Source: Corylus avellana (Eukaryota > Streptophyta > Magnoliopsida > Fagales > Betulaceae). Taken from it: a stretch of DNA of 64,000 bases. The notes under the pieces were generated by a model, which ran no database searches, was not told where the DNA came from, and saw only the letters and a program-made list of their open reading frames with translations. This document shows, piece by piece, positions 12,199-23,636 of this stretch (position 1 is the stretch's first letter; every line of letters starts with the position of its first letter). The stretch is taken from assembly GCF_901000735.1 (NCBI RefSeq), contig NC_081541.1, forward strand, positions 5,077,021 through 5,141,020, read 5' to 3'. Made by a program: the position numbers and the translations under genes.

Positions 12199-12871
12199 TC
12201 TTACAGTGTAATATAATAGTGCTGTTGAAAGTACTGTTGAAATAGTACATCTGATAGGTTTTGTCAACCTTCTTGTCTTGAGCTGCTTGGGAACCAGAAA
12301 TATGTTCGCCAAGACAATTTAGGTCTACAACACCAATTTTGCACCCGATAGCCTTGTTGTAGAGCATATAAAAAAAAAAAAAAAATTGTTTTAGGAAGGA
12401 GCAACGATTATGTTGCAAGTAGCAACTGTGCTGAATGAGAGCAGTTTTGGATGTGTATTATTTATGTCGGAAGAGAGCATATTGCTTCTATATGAATTTT
12501 TTTTTTTGGAAGAAATCAGAGTTCTACAGCTTTTGGCAATGCCTTCTTCTCAACCTAACCGGTAATCCAATATTGATATTTCATTTACAGTTAGTTTGGA
12601 ATGTAATTTCTATGGTGGATATAGGATTGGAAATTTTCTGTGCTGTTTCTTCTGCGGTGCTGTAATAAATTAGTTTTTTTTTTTTGGTCTATTCAGGGCA
12701 GGGAAAAAGGAAAGGGGTTGTAATAAATTAGTTTACTTGGGGTTAATGTAAGCTAACATCAATGTAAATTACCCAATGGAGTTATGAGTGAGGTTCTCAT
12801 TTGGAAGCTGCTGCGACCATTCCAGAAAGGGTCGGAGAGAGTTGCATGTATTATTTTATACACATCCCAAT
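12199..12871 (+). other. TFB4 3' UTR and downstream spacer
   Basis: Non-coding sequence after the TFB4 stop. AATAAA occurs at 12664-12669 and again near 12723 within a repeated TAATAAATTAGTTT word, either of which could serve as poly(A) signal. Nothing else is recognised. Confidence 0.5.
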
Positions 12872-13022
12872 GAGTACTGCTATTTTTCACACTAAATTTC
12901 TATACCAACTTTGTGCTGGTTGGTGTGGCAAGTTTTAACCGGTTAATATTATTGTTTTTTAAGTAACCGACATAAAGTCACATGGCTGATGAGAAAATCC
13001 AATGTGGAAATTAGCAGTACTC
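12872..13022. mobile_element. Small MITE with GAGTACTGCTA-type ends
   Basis: The left end GAGTACTGCTATTTTTCACA pairs with the right end TGTGGAAATTAGCAGTACTC. The interior AACCGGTTAA is itself palindromic. It lies in the convergent spacer between TFB4 and the coiled-coil gene. No clear target duplication. Confidence 0.6.
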
Positions 13023-13461
13023 CTTTTCTAATAGAAAATAAAGACAAATGAAATAAAGGTAGATTGAGAAATTGGGAAGCAGATAATGAGCTCAAACATT
13101 TATCCCACATCTATGTTATTTAAGAAAGAAGAAGAAATGTCACTACATGATAAATTCATAAGTGGTGCAAGAGATGTGAGCTCACTTGGCTTCACAATAC
13201 CAAGAATTAAAAGGCAGAATAATCTAGCCTCTCGCCACATTCTAATGTGCCACTGAAAAGAAATCAATCAATAAAAATATAACATAACTTCCCAATGAAT
13301 AGTTATCATTATAATGAAATCAATAAATACAATCAGTCATTGCAGGTGAAGAACAGTGTCCAAAGCCAAATGTTATTTACAACTTTGTACAAGAATCACA
13401 AAGTTTTCTTGGTCTGTACACAGCCAAGACAGCAATAAGTAGAGCTGTATAATAGCCTTCT
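13023..13461. other. Convergent intergenic spacer and probable 3' UTR of the coiled-coil gene
   Basis: No coding sequence recognised. The part next to 13462 is expected to be minus-strand 3' UTR. Sequence is unremarkable and AT-rich. Confidence 0.5.
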
Positions 13462-16336
13462 TCAGAGAGCCCTGAGAACAACTTTGCTGGTTGAGTGAAC
13501 ACCCATTGCGGCAAGTTTCAGTACCGCACGACCCCTATACAACCTGTGACGCAAAATCCATGTCAAGGCCAATTTTGCTGACTAAGGTTAAATTTCTGTT
13601 GGAACATAACTGAAACCTATAATGCTAGGGGAGACATGCACAAAACTCTGAAACCAATCAAATACTGAATGCTATAAAATAATGCGAGTTCACTGAACTC
13701 CTACTGGCAGGTGCCAATGCAGACACAAACAGTAACTCACAATCAAACAGTCTAGGTAACTCAAACACGTTGCTCCAACAGTAATGTACACCTCCTGCCA
13801 ATGTAGTCCCAATTTATGGAGGAGACTGATGCTAAAGCGATTACGTATTTCAAATTTAAAATATTAAATGTAAAGATGTGATAGAAATCATAATTATTGT
13901 CTAGGAGCAGTAACACATTTAAATATTTAAGGAAAGATGAAATAGTTATTTCCGGCAAAATTGATTCATGGGTTGTACAACTGTGTCAAAAGGTCTAGCA
14001 ATTACTTGCTTCCATTTACGTACAGGAAAATAGGAGGTCAAGCAAAGGGAGGGGGATGATATGAGATGGAAAAGGGATGTGGAACTGGAAATAGTAAGCC
14101 TAAATTCAGTAGCAATGTTTTCCTGCTTACCAATACCTTATTACATCTTTGATTTCTGAGGCAAGATTATGCATAAGAACCATATTTTGTAAAAAAAATT
14201 TAAAATTACAAAAATAATGCAAATTATGCAATGTAACATATCTATGCATATCTTTCAATTTCTTGACCTGGAGAGCAGCAGAAGATCGAGGATAACATTC
14301 TCAACAGCTAATGGTATAGAAAACAAGTTAAAACTCACCCTGCCAGAGCAAGTCCCCACGTGGACAGGGCATAAAACAGTTTCCCAGCATGCCAAATATT
14401 TAACATCTTCTCGAGTTTGCTGACATCACCTAATGCTTTCCCCAAAGCTGCAAGTTTATAATGTCTCAGAGATAAGTAACATAGGCAATCATTCCTGGGT
14501 CAAAATCTCACATGTCACTGGGAGAAGCCAGAACCAGATTGGTGATTATTACATCAATGAGAAAGATGCCAAATTTCCAAAGGTATCCAAGGAATACATG
14601 TTATCAGCAAGCATAGCACTCGGAAATAGGCATCTTGTTCCCAAGGTAATACTATTAGAGAAATCAACCTCCAACAAGGAAGAAGACAGTCAAAATGTGA
14701 TTTTGGTCTGCAAACTATGTTAAATTTCAATTTCGTCCTTGAATGACTATGACAAATTAGTACCTCATGTTTTGAAAACATTTCAATATTTTTTTTGCCC
14801 GGTCTTGCCGTCACTATACAAATGATAATTGCTGACATGATTAACTTTTTTCCACCCTCATATGTCCTTGTATTACTGACATGACATGTCAGGCCAAAGC
14901 AAGGCTCACATAATCAAAGTAAAATGGCACCATATGATACGCATGTCAGAAGGTGCCAAGTGCTTCTCTTATCTTGTGAGTTTTGCTATTGCCTAATGTG
15001 TCATGTCAACAATACAAGGGCATGTGGGAAATCAGAAAATGTAATGTGACACATTGTTTAGGGTCCAAAGGTCATATTATGAACCCTTACCACTCCCTAT
15101 AAGACATTAAGACATTATGCTGAAGTTACAACCTATATTAAGTTTTGGGAAAAAAATTTTGGGGCAAAAGCATTTTCAAATGACTGGGCAGCAAGCTTAC
15201 TTTTTTGCAGCTCTTCCGGTGTCAAATTCTGCATTTGCAAGGAAGAAAATCATATTAGATAGAGGGCATGAAATAATTAATAATCAATGAGAAATAAGGT
15301 TCGGTAGCCATGTACCCTAGCTTTTGAGTTTGACATAATGCATCTAGCCATAAAGTTCGCAACCCCATCCACCACATGCTCCTCACTAACAACTATATAA
15401 TTTTCATTATCAATTCCGCTCCATTCTTCAACATTGCCTGGCACCATTTCATCTGTGACCCATACCCACCAGCTGGGTTCTTCATTGTCAACTTTTATTA
15501 GAATTTCAGCCGAATGCAAATCATCACCTAATCAGAGAATCAACCCCAAAACCCAGAAAAAGATCAAAGTTGTGAAACTTAAAGGATAGGAAAGATGTTG
15601 CATTGGATAACATGCAAAGATACAACCCCACGAAATAAAGTAAAAAACCTGTAGCCTCCTTGAAAGGAAACTCATAGCTAGTTCCGTTGGCTGAAGCCTG
15701 CTGGAGAGATTTGAGCCGAGTCAAGAAGTGTTCAGAATCCACCGTTGCCACAAGCCGAACATACAACTGAAATTGCAAAAGTAATACCTCACATCAATAT
15801 AACTAAATGTATCACGAATAACCAACTCCATTTACTTTGCTATTCTAGAAGATCTTGGATATAACAAAGGGAGGTAAACGGTATGCGTAAAAATGCTCAA
15901 GGAATCTAATTTCTTAAGAAATTTAACAATTTCCTTTTCCTTCACATCAACCCACATGAGGAATTCCACAAAATTCAACAGAAAATGACAAAATTCCATA
16001 ATTTTTTATATTAATTTGACATAAAATATTTCCACTAAAACCAAAAAAAAGAAAAGAAAAGTAAAGACGTACATCGGGGGGGCAATCGTTGAATAAACAC
16101 GGGGATTGGGAGAGGTCCTGAAGGAGCTTCAGATTCTGCTCGAGCAAGTTCCTAAGGCGCCGATTCTCCGATCGCAAAGCGTCCAATTCGTCCTCCGAAG
16201 ACGCGCACTTGCTCTCGGGCGCGCCCTCCTGCTCGTGGCTCGTCTGGTGGTGGTGGCGGCATTCCATGGCGGTCCAGGCCACATCGGCAACCTCCAGAAC
16301 CGTCTTGGCCACCTCTATGGCACCGTGGCCTCCCAT
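13462..16336 (-). CDS. Conserved plant protein with N-terminal coiled coil, function unknown
   Basis: Six exons (in coding order 16336-16073, 15766-15649, 15527-15316, 15228-15201, 14447-14339, 13543-13462) give 270 aa with all phases closing. Residues 1-30 (MGGHGAIEVAKTVLEVADVA) form an amphipathic helix. Residues 47-75 (EDELDALRSENRRLRNLLEQ) form a short heptad-like coiled coil. The middle (about 89-198) has a compact, probably folded part with SWWVWVTDEMVPGNVEEW. The C-terminal 60 residues are rich in small and hydrophobic residues (LFYALSTWGLALAGLYRGRA). I do not recognise the family and propose no function. That it is a real gene rests on six clean splice junctions and the strong amino-acid pattern. 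It is divergent from the histone chaperone gene and convergent with TFB4. Confidence 0.85.
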
Positions 16337-16772
16337 GGCTTTTCGCGAATTTTGGGGTTTTTTTTTTTTGGCGGGGATCGCCTCTCAATTTCGTGGGGAT
16401 TTGGGGGGAAGGAACCCTAAAAGAGGTTGGTCCGTACTTTTGGCGACCTTTCCCTTTCTCTATGTTAAATTATATAAGATGATTGATTATTTTATTAATT
16501 AAACATTATAAGATGAACTTCGTTTTTACAGTAATGTCACGTGACTATGGCGTGGGTGCTGACAGGGTCTTGCATTGGAGTTTGACTAAAATTTGAAATA
16601 CAACCTTTTTGATGAAATTGACTGATCCAACGGTCCAGATCAAGAATAAACCTCAGAACTTGTACGGAAAACCATACCTGACTCTTATATCAGTAGATAC
16701 ACCCTAACAAATCCCTCTCCACGGGCAGACTCCATAGTCCGAGAGCGAGGAGAAAGGAACAGAGCGACAGAA
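16337..16772. promoter_or_regulatory. Bidirectional promoter between coiled-coil gene (-) and HIRIP3-like gene (+)
   Basis: Only 436 bp separate the two start codons, so both 5' UTRs and promoters must share this stretch. It contains a perfect 10-bp palindrome GTCACGTGAC at 16536-16545 (G-box core CACGTG) roughly in the middle. No TATA box is obvious on either side. Co-expression is possible but is an inference from spacing. Confidence 0.6.
16536..16545. promoter_or_regulatory. G-box palindrome GTCACGTGAC
   Basis: A perfect inverted repeat containing CACGTG, the binding core of plant bZIP and bHLH factors. It lies between two divergent start codons. Confidence 0.6.
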
Positions 16773-19700
16773 ATGGCGGAAGAGGCGCGAGATAGCGAGA
16801 GCCCGAACGAGGGGGCGCACGAAATTGAGTCGCAGATTAAAGGCGCTATGCACTCACGCGTGGCTCACTTCAAAGAACAAGCAGAGTACTCTTTCTCTCT
16901 ACCTCTATTGTGCCCTAATCAGTTGGCGTGCAAAACGCCGTAGTTTCTCTGTGTGATTGCTTATCATAGTGACAGAGAATCAGTGTTTTTGGTTTCAACT
17001 AGGTGTACAAGCCTAATAGTAAGAGTCCTGTGGTTTACATAGTATTTTTTTTTTTTTGGCGGAAGAATGAAGTATTAGGAGTTTTACGCTTCTATTCAAT
17101 TTCAGGGTTTTGAAGGTTTAGCGTGTTGACATGAAATATAGCATTTTCTCATTGTTATTCATAATCTTTTAGTGATATCATTTCTTCTTGTGGTATTACC
17201 TCTCTGTTGGTGTGTTATTTGATGTCTATTTCTTGTACTGATTTTGGGAAGTGTTGTAAGTTGTAAGCTGTTTACAAAATTTCCAGCTGTGTTTGTATCT
17301 CCCTGGGAGCTTAGTTTTCACATTTTTTTCTTCTTAGCTAGGTTTTTCTCCTGTCTACTTGTAACTGAGTAGCAGTTTTCGCTTTTAATGATATTTTGAT
17401 TACTTATATAAAAATAAAAAAATAAAAAAATAAATTGTGTACAATTTTTGGGGTCTGTCCTATGCACCAGTTTAAATGGAAGAGTTTCGTGCAAATCATG
17501 GTTTAGCATTAAATTTGCTGTTTTTTGTTAAATGATTTTTTTGGTAATGCTCATGCTCATACTCATGCATCAAGAATTTATTGATTGAGAGTTAGGGGTT
17601 ATATTGTGAATGAAATTATTGGTATATATTGCTCATTGGTTCATTTGTTGCATAAATTTGGAACCAATGTATCTGCTTTAAGTTTTTTTTTTTTTTTTTT
17701 TTCCCTGCACAAAAAAGGGCAAAGGGGGGCAACCAAATGTGGCATCTCTACCTAGTGTGACCGTAGCAGCCTCTACTCACTGTGTTGTCAGTCAAGAGGG
17801 GCATAGATGGCACAGGAAGATGCTCCTTGGAGATGAATTGAGCCACAACCTACCCTAGGCCCGCCAAACCTTCAGTAACACCAGGGAAGGGTCCTGTGGA
17901 TTGAACTTGGGACATAACCCTTGCGGGCCTTGTAATGACCCTTAAATAGGGCCCCTGGTGCCACAGAGCCACAAGGCTCGATGGTTGCTTTAAATTGTTT
18001 CATTAGTATATTAGTGAAATTTGTTGGCCTTGAGCCTTTCATGGGCCATTCAAAGTTGAATTATTTATTTGATTGTTTTTGGATGCAGTTCTTTGACATT
18101 TGAGGGGGTACGGAGATTGTTAGAGAAAGACTTGGGGTTGGAGACGTATGCTTTGGATGTGCATAAGAGACTTATAAAGCAATGTTTGCAGGAGGTATCT
18201 CTTTGGATCTAGGAACTCTTCATCCACTTATAATCTGAATATGCTGTAGTCAAAGTAGAACATTCTACAATGAGATGCTTTCTCTTCGACTTTGAATTCT
18301 GTCCTCATGTAGGGGAAATGGTTTTCACGGTACCATATCATATTTTGTGCCTTTTTTACAAATAAAAGTTAAATGTAAAGGAAAAGTCAAGCTATAGTCT
18401 AGAAAAATCAGAACAAAAGCAGAGTAGATAAACAAAACTGATTAGATACTGTGAGGTTTACCAACTCCTTTTCTCATTTCTAAGGGAAGAAGCTTCAATG
18501 CCACAAATACACCAATAGGCAATAGTGTTGGTCTCGGAAGTCTTATCACTCTAATACTCTTCTTACTAGCACATATCCACCATTTGCAGAACAGATCGAA
18601 TGCAAATTTTGGCTGTGCCTTAGCAATTGTAAAAAGAGAGAACAAACACTCACAATAATGGAATAGCGAGGCAAAAAATGAAGAGAACATGCTATTTGTG
18701 ATATTGCCCAACCAATTCTTTTCTTTGCTCATATAGGCCCAAGAAAAGAACTTATCTTTGACTTTCAATTGAACAAATAATGTGACTTTCGGTGGATCCA
18801 AGACTTCAAATGACATCAGGCATTGATAGGCCGAGAGCCATCTTCTTCATCATGACTTAGAAAGGACGGAATATTAGAGTGACTGAAATTAAATGAGGCA
18901 ACATGCTATTGCTATACTAGTCTGTATCATCACAACTAATATTTACATAGGATAGAGGCATAGAACGCCATGCAACTTCTAGGGTTCCTAGTGCATCTCA
19001 TATATTGAACAAAACCACATAATTCTACATTCTAGCCCACTTTTACATATCAATTCCGAATAGCTAGGTGATCACCCATGAGGCATCCACGCATGATAAC
19101 CCTCTTAAAGCTTTATTTTACTTTTGAAACCACTAATGAAAGCTTTTAGATATCCAACTCCATTAAGATTTTGTAGAGACCACTAATAATGGATTCTTAA
19201 AGCCTTCTCGAGATGGTCAACGGTTTCGCCCCTATGAGTGATGCAGTAGGATGTAGGCATATACTAATCTTTATCGTGATCTTCATGCTAATTTAGTTTA
19301 GGTTATTCAAGGGTATTTGATGTTATCATTATTTTTGTTACTGTAATTGGCTTAGGTTACACACATAATCAAATCTGTTTAACAACCCACAACTTTACTC
19401 TTCACCTCCTCAATTATATCATCATTATCGTTGTTATTATTATTTGTATTTATTAGTATTTCATCTATGGTGATGTATGGCTAGGAAAAATTAGATTAAG
19501 GGTTATGGTGGACCCAGACTTTATCCTTCACCAAATAAGCAGGATAAGAAAAGACTAGTCGTCTAGTGGCAAATTCTGATGGACTAGTGGACCTGTTGGG
19601 TTTTGGACTAGTGAAAATAGTAGAACTGCATCCTCCGCTTGATAGTTCAATGCATTGGATTTTAGATGCTTTTAAACAATTTTGTTTGGAAATCTGATTG

Positions 19701-22700
19701 TTGATTCAAACAATTTTTTCCGGATTCTAATTGTTGAGAAGGGATGCATAAAAGCATTTTCTTATTTATTTATGATTGAATGAATGTGTTCTACCATTTT
19801 AAATCTAGTGCCTAGATGGTGCTGATGATGACAATGCCTCAAAAACTTTTGGGGAGATGGGGGAAAAAGGTTCCCCTAGAGGAGAAGTGGCAGAGGCATC
19901 TGATGAACTTCACTTAAAGAAAGATGTAAATGACTCCGAAGACTCTCCAGTTATGGGCCTTCTGACAGGACATAAGATGACAAAATCAGGAACCGAGGAA
20001 AATGAAATCAGTGGAAATAATGAAGCTCCAAGCGAGAGCACAATAAAGAAAGCTATTAGAAAAAGAGCTTCTTATGTCAAAGCTAATTCGGAGTATGTTA
20101 CCTCACCCTGCAAATTTGTTACCTGTTTATTTTTTTTGGCGTTTCTATCATATTAACATGCTTTGTCATTCATCATATTTTTACTTGATTCTCTTCTATT
20201 TTGGTCTTTATTTACTTTGTTTCTTTTCACTTTCATATTAAAAATTACTCATGAAACACCCCAAACATTTCTTCTCATTGTCTTGTCAGGGATGTTACAA
20301 TGGCTGGACTTCGTCGACTTTTGGAGGGAGATCTTAAACTTGATAAATATACTCTTGACCCCTATAAGAAGTTTATAAGTCAACAATTAGATGAGGTGAG
20401 TAAAATCTGTTCTGGTGTCATTAACTTCCTGGAGCAAGTATAAGTCTTAACTTTTTTTTTTTTTTTTACTTCTCTTTATTATTTATCAGGTATTACAATC
20501 TCATGAAGTTTCTGAAGACAAACCACCAGTTAATGTCAAGAAAAATGTTAAGAGAGTTTTTCGTAGCAAAGCATCTAAAAAGGTCAGCAGTGAAGAGAGT
20601 TCGGGTTCCTTAGATAGCAAAGGCGATGAGGAGGAAGAAGAAGAAGAAGTGAAACCTAGAAAGAAAAGCATTCCAAAAGGAAAGATGCAGAAGTCTGATC
20701 TTACAAAACGGAAACCTGCAAAGGAGAGCAATGTATCTAACAAGAAACCGCGGAAGGCTGGAGAAACAATATCAGAGGATAATAGTGATGCAGAAGATGG
20801 TGGACATGTCTCCGAAGATGATAACTCTCAATCATCTCCTGAGAAACCTGTGAAGGTTATCTTTCTTACTTTTCCATCTCCTTAAAGCTGATCAGATAAT
20901 ACATCGCTTGTTGAATTGCTTTTTTTGCTTGAAATGCAGAAGAAAGAAGTTTCAAATCTTACATATGGGAAACGTGTGGAGCACCTGAAATCAATTATCA
21001 AATCTTGTGGAATGAGGTTTTTCCTATTTGACTCACTTTGCATGACATATATTTGTCAAGGTTGATGTCTTAACATTGTTGATCTCTTTTACAGTGTTCC
21101 TCCATCAATTTACAAGAAAGTAAAGCAGGTGCCTGAGAACAAACGTGAGGCCCACCTGATAAAGGAGTTGGAGGAGATACTATCTAAAGAAGGATTGTCT
21201 GCAAATCCTTCAGAAAAAGGTATGAATTGTGATTCAGCTTATGATGCCCTTGATCTTCGACTGCGAATATATGCTTATTGAGTTTATGGGGTTTACTTCT
21301 GAGAGATGCTTTAGACACCAAGTAAAAGACAGAAAAATATGTTCGAGATGGTACAGACATTCGTGTCTTCCTCGGTAGTTAGATAGATATGATTTCACCA
21401 GCCTCCTCTCACCCAAGCCAAACGATGGAAAGAGGAAGTAATTTTGTTTGCTGTGATTGGTTGTTCTTGCTTTCACAGAAAAAAGTAATTCCAAACTATT
21501 TTTGCTCCAAATACCATTAGAAAATATTCTAGTGTGGGCACCATTCTTCCTTGAGATGGTCGTGAGTCCACCCTTTTGAGGCAAGGTCTTCAGGTGTTGC
21601 ATGGTTGTATGCATTCACACACCTATGTGTGCCAAGCTGCATGCACTTGGATGCAGTGGATTGACACGATAATTTTTTCTTATGCTCAGAAATCAAGGAT
21701 GTCAGAAAGAAAAAGGAAAGAGCGAAAGAACTTGAGGGCATTGACATGAGTAATATTGTACAGAGTTCACGTAGAAGGTCTGCTATCAGTTTTGTAGCTC
21801 CTCCAAAGCCAAAAATACCAGTTGAAAGCGAAGGTGATGATGCTGAAGATACTGAAAAAGACAATGATGTAGATGATGATGATGATGAAGATGACGAAGA
21901 TGACGATGATGATGAAGAGGATGATGATGGCAGCCAGAGTGAAGAGTTTAATGACGGTAAGTTATTAAGATGTTAAAGCTCCCTTTTATCTCAATATTGG
22001 TTACTTCAGAAGCTTCCAAACAGAAATGGCCTGGAGGGTTACGCGAATGTGGGTTCTGTAGCTGGCAGTGCTTCTGCTAAGTATTCTGTTTGTTATTTAT
22101 GCTTACGTAATGAGGTCAAGCACCATAATTTACATCATTTGGTTTGTGCTAAGAATGTTTGTATTTATGCCAAACCAATACAGTTATTTAACTTAAACTT
22201 TTTTGAGCTATTATGTTTTTTTTACTTAATTTGCCTTTTTTGGTCCTTAGAGAAAACTTGTGTTGGTAATTCTTAATATACTGTTGATGTATGATCTGTG
22301 CGCTCAGTCAGTTAATCAATTAAGCTGCTGTGGTGGGGAAAATTAAGAAGGGGAGCAAAAAGAAAAAAGGGAAATTTGGTATATATGGAGTAGATTTGGT
22401 TATCAGAGAGATATAGGATGCATCCTCTGTTTCTCATTTTGAGAAAAGCTACTGAACGCAGTATTCGATGATTTTTACTTTTTATTTTTATTTTTGGTTA
22501 TGGATATGAGATGGTGTGATATTATAGTATTTGAAATTCAACTTGCTACATTGTACAAGCATGTGTGGAAGTAAATACTGCTACTGCACTTGTTTAATAG
22601 TTGCTTTAGTCTTTTAGTTGCACCTTTTAAAGCTGTTATCCCAGTACCCTAACTTTATCTTGACTCTTTCTATGCAGATGCTGATGAAGACAGTGATTAA
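16773..22700 (+). CDS. HIRIP3: HIRIP3-like H2A/H2A.Z histone chaperone with CHZ motif
   Basis: Nine exons give 488 aa: 16773-16885, 18089-18194, 19809-20092, 20290-20395, 20490-20855, 20940-21016, 21095-21219, 21690-21956, 22678-22700. The CHZ motif [12 protein letters not shown] lies at residues 405-416; in yeast Chz1 and animal HIRIP3 it binds H2A-H2B-type dimers. Two related helical segments precede it ([20 protein letters not shown] near 42-60 and [20 protein letters not shown] near 172-190). They resemble DEK-C-like domains. A long Lys/Ser/Glu-rich region (about 205-325) and a C-terminal Asp/Glu tract (about 440-485) are typical of histone chaperones. The last exon encodes only DADEDSD and a stop. 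The protein should act in the nucleus in histone delivery. Introns 1 (about 1.2 kb, with a SINE) and 2 (about 1.6 kb) are long. The family call is strong; paralogue identity is not tested. Confidence 0.9.
17330..17430 (+). mobile_element. Possible LINE 3' tail in HIRIP3 intron 1
   Basis: TTAGCTAGGTTTTTCTCC, GTCTACTT, TTTTAATGATATTTTGATTAC and a tail of AAAATAAAAAAAT resemble the 3' end of plant LINEs. No target duplication was found. Confidence 0.35.
17682..17985 (-). mobile_element. tRNA-derived SINE, minus orientation, HIRIP3 intron 1
   Basis: A T run at 17683-17702 is the reversed poly-A tail. Read on the minus strand the element starts near an A box-like TGGCTCTGTGG and a B box-like AAGTTCAATCCAC. 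The flanks carry the same 8 bp TGCTTTAA (17674-17681 and 17986-17993), a probable target duplication. Confidence 0.75.
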
Positions 22701-23636
22701 TTTCTTCTTGAGAGGACTTGGTTGCTGATAACAGGAGCCTGAACAGTTAGAGTAGAAGAATGTACACTGTAATTTAGTTTCATTATTTCATTTGGGTGTG
22801 GAACAGTGGTCAATGGTTGTAGTCTTTGATGCAGAATTTGTATTCAACTTTGCCAATTAGGGTTTTAAACTTCAGCTGTATCAGTGACTGAGAACTCAGA
22901 ATGGGGTATCCTTGGTCGGTGAAAGTAGTAGAGTTATGAAAGCAATATTGCTAATTTTTTGTATGTTGGTGTAGGTTACATTTGGTATAAGTTGTGATGA
23001 AGGCTTGTAGTGGGTCTGTTTTGATGAGTTTACCTCCCAAAATAGCTCTTTATATGTTTCAGTTATACTGATCTTGATCTTGTTGAGTCTGGAAAGAATT
23101 GGACAAACCCAACATGAGATTTGAGCCTTAGGTTCTAAATTCATATTTCTGCAAGTAAAACCAGTTCAAGGAGCGGATTTTGTAAAATAGGGTAGAAAGG
23201 ATATGTATGATCTGTTCTCCAAATTGGAAAACGACATAATTTACTGTTGGTATTTATCAATTATTAGATTCAACCAAAATATTTGTTGAGACAACAGAGG
23301 GCAGAAATCAACCTTGCTGTTGGTGAAAGAGCATATGTTTCTCATGCCTCAATGGATCCCAACAATGTTGACAAGATTTTACAAAGGGAATATATGATTG
23401 TTTAACAACAGGGGCCTTTATTTATTTATTTTATTATTATTATTATTATTTTTTTCTAATTGAAATGGAGAAAAGGGATACAGCAGGGGCCTTTATTAAA
23501 TGAAAAACCGAGTCCCAACAATGCTTAGAATCCAATTTTTTTTCTTTTTTATGAAGTCCAATACGGTTTAATATCTTTCACAAAACCTTGATGACTGCTC
23601 CAATTCATAAAAACCTTTTGCCAAGTATTCATGACA
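22701..23636. other. Convergent spacer: HIRIP3-like 3' UTR and GGCT2 3' region
   Basis: The first part is probably HIRIP3-like 3' UTR, the last part minus-strand 3' UTR of GGCT2. Between them is AT-rich DNA with an (ATT)n run near 23433-23451. No extra gene is recognised. Confidence 0.6.

Noticed and set aside
18442..18816. 124-codon minus-strand ORF inside HIRIP3 intron 2
   Set aside because: No recognisable domain, no splice partners and antisense to a gene intron. Could be a decayed repeat but nothing supports a gene.
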